A stretch of DNA of 64,000 bases from CAYRVX01 sp964427875. Its GTDB lineage: Bacteria > Planctomycetota > Phycisphaerae > SM23-33. Below, one piece after another: positions 59,944 to 64,000 of this stretch; within the stretch, counting starts at the first letter, position 1; each line of letters starts with the position of its first letter. The stretch is from assembly GCA_964427875.1 (NCBI GenBank), contig CAYRVX010000005.1:50450-114449 (forward strand), given 5' to 3'. Under the pieces are notes generated by a model. The model had not been told where the DNA came from and ran no database searches. It saw nothing but the letters and a program-made list of their open reading frames with translations. Both the position numbers and the translations under genes were made by a program.

Positions 59944-59964
59944 GAACGCCGCCCCGGATGCGAT

Positions 59965-59980
59965 AATAGGTGACTGTCCC
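59965..59980 (+). repeat. Partial REP-like end, solo
   Basis: AATAGGTGACTGTCCC matches 16 bases of the right-end repeat of the second RAYT element (62707-62729). Confidence 0.6.
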
Positions 59981-60050
59981 CAATGGCACGAGGATAGGGC
60001 CAAATGCACGGCGAAGGCGACGCGGATTGCGAGACCTGCCGTGTAGTAGG

Positions 60051-60146
60051 CCAGGCCTTCAGGCCTGGTGCCCGGCCAGTGCGCCCAGTGATCGAGGGCG
60101 TTTTAACGTCCTTGCCTGAAAGGCTTAAGCCATGGGCTGAAAGCCC
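60051..60146. repeat. Cluster of short palindromes
   Basis: CCAGGCCT-TC-AGGCCTGG (60051-60068), GGCTTAAGCC (60122-60131) and GGGCT-GAA-AGCCC (60134-60146), with GTTTTAAC repeated nearby. The 59944-60214 stretch holds no gene and looks like accumulated REP-type sequence. Confidence 0.5.
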
Positions 60147-60214
60147 GTTTTAACAGCCATTTACAGGGGACAGTTTATTAGGCTATCCGGCGGGCATCGG
60201 CTGGGATTTAAAGG

Positions 60215-60379
60215 CTATTTGAAGCGGAAGTCCAGCTTGAAGTCGTACAGCCAGGGGATCCTCGGGTCGATTGCCTCGCGAGCCAATCGGGCCGGCATGT
60301 TTTCGAACTGCCGTCGATACTGCTCCGCGTTCGCAGCGTTGTAGTACGTCACGACAATCGTATCGTCCCGGGTTTGGGT
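60215..60379 (-). pseudogene. C-terminal gene remnant cut by the first RAYT element
   Basis: The minus-strand frame ending at 60215 reads DDTIVVTYYNAANAEQYRRQ, FENMPARLAREAIDPRIPWL, YDFKLDFRFK and stop. Composition and codon use are those of a real gene, but it begins at the inverted-repeat end of the RAYT element with no start codon. I do not recognise the family. Confidence 0.45.
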
Positions 60380-60405
60380 TTTGGGGACAGATACCATAAT
60401 AGCGC

Positions 60406-60434
60406 TTGCACGGGACGCCGGGGCGGGGTAGACT
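60406..60434 (+). promoter_or_regulatory. Promoter of RAYT 1
   Basis: TTGCAC (60406-60411), a 17-base spacer and TAGACT (60429-60434), six bases before the ATG: a leaderless transcript is expected. Confidence 0.55.
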
Positions 60435-60440
60435 GACGAC

Positions 60441-61121
60441 ATGCCTCGCATCGCACGGGTGGTTGTGCCGGGCTGTCCGCACCATGTCACGCAGCGCGGC
60501 AACCGGCGGGTGGATGTCTTTCTCGCCGAGGAGGATCGCCGGCGGTACCTGTTCCTGCTGGGCAGGTACGCCGAGCGGTACGGGCTGCGAATCTGGGCGT
60601 ACTGCCTGATGGGCAACCACGTGCACTTCGTGGCCGTGCCCGATGAGGCCGAGTCGCTCGGCCGAACGTTCCGCGACACCCACCAGGCGTACGCATCGTG
60701 GTTCAACGACAAGACGCACGAGACGGGCCACCTGTGGCAGGGCCGCTTCTTTTCGTGCATCCTGGACGATGCCCACCTGTGGTCGGCCGTGCGATACGTC
60801 GAGCGCAACCCGCTGCGAGCGGGCCTGGTGGCACGTGCGGAGGACTGGCCGTGGTCCAGCGCGGCGGCGCACTGCGGGCTTCGCTCCGACGCGATCCTGT
60901 CGCAGGTCGAGATGCCCTGGCCGGTGCCGGACTGGTCGGCGTATCTGCGGGACGAGGACGAGGCGACCGTCGAGGCGATCCGCCGACAGACGCGCACGGG
61001 GCGTCCCTGCGGCTCGACGGGATTCGTCGAGCACCTCGAATCGCTGCTCGGCCGCGTCCTCCGCCCCCGCAAGCGCGCCCCGAAGCCGAAGAAAAAACGG
61101 AGAAACAAGCAGGATTCATGA
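60441..61121 (+). CDS. REP-associated tyrosine transposase (Y1_Tnp), copy 1
   Basis: 226 residues. The N-terminus PGCPHHVTQRGNRRVDVFL and the HUH motif in LMGNHVHFVAV are those of IS200-like RAYT transposases. YVERNPLRAGLV and WPWSSAAAHCG are the other family signatures; the nucleophilic Tyr is probably in THQAYASWFN. Such proteins nick single-stranded DNA at REP hairpins and are usually domesticated or spread REPs. The C-terminal 25 residues are Lys/Arg-rich, as expected for DNA binding. It lies inside a perfectly bounded 763-base element. Confidence 0.92.
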   Translation: MPRIARVVVPGCPHHVTQRGNRRVDVFLAEEDRRRYLFLLGRYAERYGLRIWAYCLMGNHVHFVAVPDEAESLGRTFRDTHQAYASWFNDKTHETGHLWQGRFFSCILDDAHLWSAVRYVERNPLRAGLVARAEDWPWSSAAAHCGLRSDAILSQVEMPWPVPDWSAYLRDEDEATVEAIRRQTRTGRPCGSTGFVEHLESLLGRVLRPRKRAPKPKKKRRNKQDS

Positions 61122-61142
61122 GTTTTGGTATCTGTCCCCAAA

Positions 61143-61943
61143 CTAGGTGTTTCCGCCTCTCTTCCTGCCTTTCTGTCTCTTTGACCCGCCTTTCGGCTTT
61201 CGGGCGCGGCGCCCCTCGCGCGCCGGCCAGTACTTCGTCTCCGTCCGGGCCGTCTTGAGGAAGGCTTCCATCTTCCTGACGACGTCCGGGTGTCCGGCGG
61301 CGATGTCGTTCTTCTCGGCGTCGTCGGCCCGGAGGTCGTAGAGCTCGAGGGGCATCTTCGTGCCGAACCGCACGCCCTTGAGGCGGCCCATCCGCACGGC
61401 CTGGTGGAACGGGCTGTGGAACTCCCAGTAGAGCGCCTCGTGGGGCTTCTGCTTCTTGCCCAGCAGCGTGGGCAGTACGCTCATGCCGTCGAGCTTCTTT
61501 GGCGGCTCGATGCCGGCGAGCGCCGCGGCCGTGGGCATGAAGTCCGTGAACGTCCAGACGAAGTCGCTCACGACGCCCGCGGGGACCCTTCCCGGCCAGC
61601 GGACGACCATGGGCATTCGGATGCCTCCCTCGTAGAGGCTGCGCTTGGTCCCGCGCAGCCCGGCGGCGCTGTTGAACTGCTTCAGGAACGGCGGGTTCGG
61701 GCCGTTGTCGGAGGTGTAGAAGACGATCGTATGCTCGTCGAGGCCGAGCTGTTTGAGCAGGTCGAGCACGCGCCCGACGTCGCGGTCGGCCCGCGTGATC
61801 ATGGCCGCGTAGTTCTTGTGCTGCTGCGGCCAGCTCTCGTTGGTGTACGGCGCGTCGCTGGGGACCTCGTACTTGCCGTGCGGCAGCGTGTACGGCAGGT
61901 AGAGGAAGAACGGGCGGTCCCTGTTGGCCTTGATGAACTCCGG
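61143..61943 (-). pseudogene. Sulfatase, C-terminal part only
   Basis: The minus-strand frame from about 61943 reads PEFIKANRDRPFFLYLPYTL ... HTIVFYTSDNGPNPPFL ... RGTKRSLYEGGIRMPMVV ... KLDGMSVLPTLL and ends at 61143 with a Lys/Arg-rich tail. These are the second half of arylsulfatase-type enzymes, including the metal Asp/Asn pair (SDNG) and the active-site Lys region. The N-terminal half with the formylglycine Cys/Ser-x-P-x-R is missing: the frame starts exactly at the inverted-repeat end of RAYT element 2, with a stop just beyond. The first ATG (61802) would give a 219-residue inactive piece. Confidence 0.8.
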
Positions 61944-61960
61944 AAAATAGGGACAGTCAC

Positions 61961-62662
61961 CTATTTCGTGCGACCTTTACGGGCGGTCTTTCGCTTTTTC
62001 CTCGGCGGGCGGCCGATGGGGAGGGCCCGGAGGCGGCGGCCGATGCGCCTTTCCAGCTTGCTCACAAACGAGTCGCTGGCCAGCGGGCGGCCACGCGATG
62101 TGCATAGACGCAGCGAGGCGATGGCTTTCTCATCCTGCGGCTGCGTGAGGGCCGCTCGCCAGTCCAGGCCGACCGCGTCTCGCTGCCAGGCGGACATGTC
62201 CAGCACGCCGCTGGGGTCGCGGCCGTCGCAGTGCGCCGCGGCGCTCGACCATGGGTATCGCCACGCGCGGCGCACCAGCCGGGCGCGGACGGCGTTGCGC
62301 TCGATGTACTTCATCGCCTCCCAGTAGTGGGGCTCATCCAGCACGCAGGAGTAGAAGCGGTTCTGCCAGAGGTGCCCGCTGCGGCCGTGAAGGCGATTGA
62401 CGTACTGCGTGTAGCGGAAGTGCGTCCGCCCGACGGCCTTGGCCAGCGACTCCTCGTCCCGCGGGACGGCGATCAGGTGGACGTGGTTGGTCATGAGGCA
62501 GTAGCCCAGCACGCGGAGGCCGTGCTTGTCGGCCTCCTGGCGGAGCAGGTCGAGGTACGTCCGCCGATCGTCGTCGACGAAGAAGACATCCTGGCGGTTG
62601 TTGCCCCGCTGCGTCACGTGATGCACACAGCCCGGAAGGACGGCCCTTGCGAATCTCGGCAT
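61961..62662 (-). CDS. REP-associated tyrosine transposase (Y1_Tnp), copy 2
   Basis: 233 residues. PGCVHHVTQRGNNRQDVFFV at the N-terminus, the HUH motif in LMTNHVHLIAV, the probable Tyr in THFRYTQYVNR, and YIERNAVRARLV plus YPWSSAAAHC later. It is clearly related to copy 1 but not a recent duplicate, and its flanking repeat is different, so each copy seems matched to its own REP type. The C-terminus is very basic (PPRKKRKTARKGRTK). It has its own TTGACG-17-TAGGAT promoter 11 bases from the ATG. Confidence 0.92.
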   Translation of the reverse strand: MPRFARAVLPGCVHHVTQRGNNRQDVFFVDDDRRTYLDLLRQEADKHGLRVLGYCLMTNHVHLIAVPRDEESLAKAVGRTHFRYTQYVNRLHGRSGHLWQNRFYSCVLDEPHYWEAMKYIERNAVRARLVRRAWRYPWSSAAAHCDGRDPSGVLDMSAWQRDAVGLDWRAALTQPQDEKAIASLRLCTSRGRPLASDSFVSKLERRIGRRLRALPIGRPPRKKRKTARKGRTK

Positions 62663-62673
62663 AGTGCCCGGCC

Positions 62674-62702
62674 ATCCTACCGCGGACGCAGGCGTCCGTC
62701 AA
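62674..62702 (-). promoter_or_regulatory. Promoter of RAYT 2
   Basis: Minus-strand TTGACG (62697-62702), a 17-base spacer and TAGGAT (62674-62679), giving a nearly leaderless mRNA. Confidence 0.55.
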
Positions 62703-62729
62703 GCGAAAATAGGTGACTGTCCCTATTTT

Positions 62730-63010
62730 CTCCCTATTTTCTCGACGCGCACGCCGCATGTCCGGCAGACCACGCGGCGCGGCGTGTAGGTCAGGACCAG
62801 CGACAACGTGCGGATCTTCAGGTCTCGCCACCGCCTCGGACGCATGCGTCCCTTGGTGCGGCGCACGGCCTGCCCGCAGCAGCCGCAGCGCGGCAGCCGT
62901 CCCGGAATCGCCTCGATCTCCGCGACCAGTTCCGTGGGTTCCTCGCGGATCGCCCGCACGCGATGGGCTTTCAATCCCAGCCATCTTCGGATACAAGTCT
63001 CCAGACGCAT
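62730..63010 (-). pseudogene. ISL3-type transposase, N-terminal zinc-finger part only
   Basis: From ATG 63010 (AAGGAG before it) the frame reads MRLETCIRRWLGLKAHRV, then the zinc-ribbon CGCCGQAVRRTKGR, LTYTPRRVVCRTCGVRVEK, the start of ISL3-family transposases. It then runs into the repeat end of RAYT element 2 and stops (IGRK). The catalytic domain is absent. Confidence 0.7.
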
Positions 63011-63093
63011 CGGCCTTGCTCCTTCCTTCGTGTCTTCTGGCGAAAACACCAAAGGAATCGCAAGACACCGATGCGTCAACTACCTACTGCAGG

Positions 63094-63118
63094 GCCAAAG
63101 AGCGGTACACTCTTTGGC
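63094..63118 (-). terminator. Hairpin after the 63152-63799 gene
   Basis: GCCAAAGAG, loop CGGTACA, CTCTTTGGC: a perfect 9-bp stem 34 bases past the stop on the minus strand. The sequence after it has no clear U-run. Confidence 0.45.
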
Positions 63119-63151
63119 GAAGACCCAGTATTGTGTCCCCGGAACCGCGGG

Positions 63152-63799
63152 TCACTGGGCAGCTGGTTTCTCCCACCAGCGAACCGGCTCCAGCCTTCCC
63201 TCGAGCAGCAGCTTCTGGTGCTCCTGGTAGTCCAGCCACACCTCCCGGAACTCCTCGTCGCCTTCGGCCAAGAGGTACTTGGTGAAGAGTCCCCGGCCTG
63301 CGTGTCCGTACCCCTTGTACGGAGGTTTCTCGCGCTTGACCCCCAGGTCCTTCGCCACCTGCGGATGGGCCCACAGATAGCGCCTCGCCTTCAGCTCAAG
63401 GAATGCGTTTCCCATACGCCACCGCTCCTCCGTACCCGGCTGTGCTCGCCCCCACGCCCGAAGCAGCACCTCAGCCAACTTGTCGATCGGGCCGTAGCCG
63501 ATGTACGCATCAAGCAGCCGCCCGTATGTCGCTGGCATAACCGCATGGGTGGGCACATCGATGACGGCGCAGTTGCGCAGCCGTTGGGTTGGGTGTTCCA
63601 AGGCCTCCAGGTGGATCGTGAAGAAGTCTTTGTCGCTCCCGAAGGCCTTCCGATACCCGTCTCCGTCCCGGATCACCGTCACTGCCACGCCGATCCGGTC
63701 GTAGTCACTCAAGCGCGCACATCCGATCTGCCCCATAAGCCCTGCCACCAGTGACGGGCAGATGAAGTATGATAGCGACACACCCGCCCGCGGCATCAT
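63152..63799 (-). CDS. Hypothetical protein
   Basis: 215 residues from ATG 63799 (GAGGA five bases before); ATG 63814 would add five residues. Mixed alpha/beta start (YDRIGVAVTVIRDGDGYRKAF, FFTIHLEALEHPTQRLRNCAVIDVPTHAV), then a helical C-terminal half (PIDKLAEVLLRAWGRA, FREVWLDYQEHQKLLLEG). No signal peptide or membrane helix. I do not recognise a family. Base composition and codon use are slightly less GC-rich than the rest of the window, in keeping with its place in the mobile zone next to the broken ISL3 transposase. Confidence 0.55.
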   Translation of the reverse strand: MMPRAGVSLSYFICPSLVAGLMGQIGCARLSDYDRIGVAVTVIRDGDGYRKAFGSDKDFFTIHLEALEHPTQRLRNCAVIDVPTHAVMPATYGRLLDAYIGYGPIDKLAEVLLRAWGRAQPGTEERWRMGNAFLELKARRYLWAHPQVAKDLGVKREKPPYKGYGHAGRGLFTKYLLAEGDEEFREVWLDYQEHQKLLLEGRLEPVRWWEKPAAQ

Positions 63800-63835
63800 T
63801 TGGTCCTCGCGCATTGGAACCAGCCTATCACCCGT

Positions 63836-63890
63836 AAAATAGGGACAGTCACCTATTTCCGCGGGCCAGATAGCTGATTGTTCCTATTTG
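63836..63890. repeat. Solo REP-like doublet
   Basis: A full copy of the RAYT 2 end (AAAATAGGGACAGTCACCTA-TTT, 63836-63858) is followed by a decayed inverted copy (AGATAGCTGATTGTTCCTAT, 63868-63887) with no gene between. This is the two-REP arrangement expected of a non-autonomous unit. The last 110 bases of the window contain nothing else I can identify. Confidence 0.65.
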
Positions 63891-64000
63891 TCCGTCTGTA
63901 CGGTTTAGCCATTTATGCAGCGGCGGAGAGGGCATAGGAAACGGTCTCCCATATTTGCCGAACTCTCGCCGAAAACGTCGAGTTGGGTGAAATTCGATGC

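Larger units (their letters stand above)
60380..61142 (+). mobile_element. RAYT element 1 with 17-bp inverted-repeat ends
   Basis: TTTGGGGACAGATACCA (60380-60396) and its exact complement (61126-61142) bound a single transposase gene with its own promoter. Total length 763 bases. Confidence 0.8.
61944..62729 (-). mobile_element. RAYT element 2 with 23-bp REP-like ends
   Basis: AAAATAGGGACAGTCACCTA-TTT (61944-61966) and its exact complement (62707-62729) bound a second transposase gene; 786 bases in total. Each end is itself nearly palindromic (AAATAGG ... CCTATTT with GAC-A-GTC inside), as REPs are. The transposase stop codon is inside the left end. Confidence 0.8.

Noticed and set aside
62721..62742. 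Exact 11-bp tandem duplication (CCCTATTTTCT twice) at the right end of RAYT element 2, considered as a target-site duplication
   Set aside because: No matching copy exists at the left end, so it is more likely local slippage or a second partial end.
63127..63160. GACCCAGT ... ACTGGGC symmetry near the end of the hypothetical gene
   Set aside because: Pairing is short and irregular and partly within the coding region; it is not convincing as a separate element.
1..64000. CRISPR arrays, rRNA, tRNA genes, and toxin-antitoxin or classic defence systems
   Set aside because: No regularly spaced repeats, no tRNA-like T-arm with matching acceptor stem, and no defence-type domains were seen on reading both strands; a dedicated tRNA/ncRNA search was not possible here.

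Overview
The window is about 64 kb of high-GC bacterial DNA that looks like a planctomycete, probably Phycisphaerae or a relative, and most likely from an environmental assembly. The evidence is a secreted dockerin protein with the planctomycete LEPR-type N-terminal motif, DUF4159 and DUF1570-like proteins, a MoxR-DUF58-transglutaminase cluster, a Gfo/Idh/MocA - sugar isomerase - ThuA cluster, a sulfatase remnant, and REP-associated (RAYT) transposases with REP-like palindromes. No tRNA, rRNA or CRISPR array was seen.

Layout. 1-17 kb is mostly housekeeping and signalling: a partial DUF4159 protein, a GGDEF/HD-GYP c-di-GMP enzyme, a HAD phosphatase, a glycosyltransferase, murJ, nadA, a degenerate receiver, leuD, DUF167, a 2-oxoacid:ferredoxin oxidoreductase (korAB), miaB, and a receiver-like protein coupled to a diguanylate cyclase. 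17-20 kb holds two tandem porin paralogs whose upstream regions were duplicated with them. 20-23 kb holds gene debris (an ALDH N-terminus joined to a FIST C-terminus), the dockerin protein behind a promoter with an overlapping palindrome, a small secreted protein and a tandem ACT protein. 23-31 kb holds secreted and membrane proteins, a thymidylate synthase homolog and an MGDG-synthase-type glycosyltransferase. 31-36 kb is a ychF - giant AsmA-like pair on the minus strand. 36-41 kb is the moxR operon. 41-43 kb carries riboflavin synthase and pdxA. 43-53 kb is a carbohydrate region: a 1224-residue secreted glycoside hydrolase, deoC, ThuA, a TIM-barrel isomerase, an oxidoreductase, a PQQ propeller and a metallo-beta-lactamase-fold hydrolase. 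It also holds C-terminal remnants of a DUF1080 protein and a glycyl-radical enzyme either side of a large palindrome.

53-60 kb is the least familiar part. Two tandem secreted paralogs of about 615 residues carry an identically spaced Cys/His/Asp set that I read as a cryptic transglutaminase-like site. They are followed by two secreted helical-repeat paralogs, each behind the same bipartite, ECF-sigma-like upstream element. 60-64 kb is a decayed mobile zone: two RAYT elements with precise inverted-repeat ends lie at the edges of a truncated sulfatase, a truncated ISL3 transposase and an unidentified gene tail.

Regulation. At least nine promoters fit TTGnnn - 17 bp - TAnnnT or close variants (murJ has CATAAT). 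Several lie so close to the start codon that leaderless mRNAs are likely. Many genes are coupled by 4-base stop/start overlaps.
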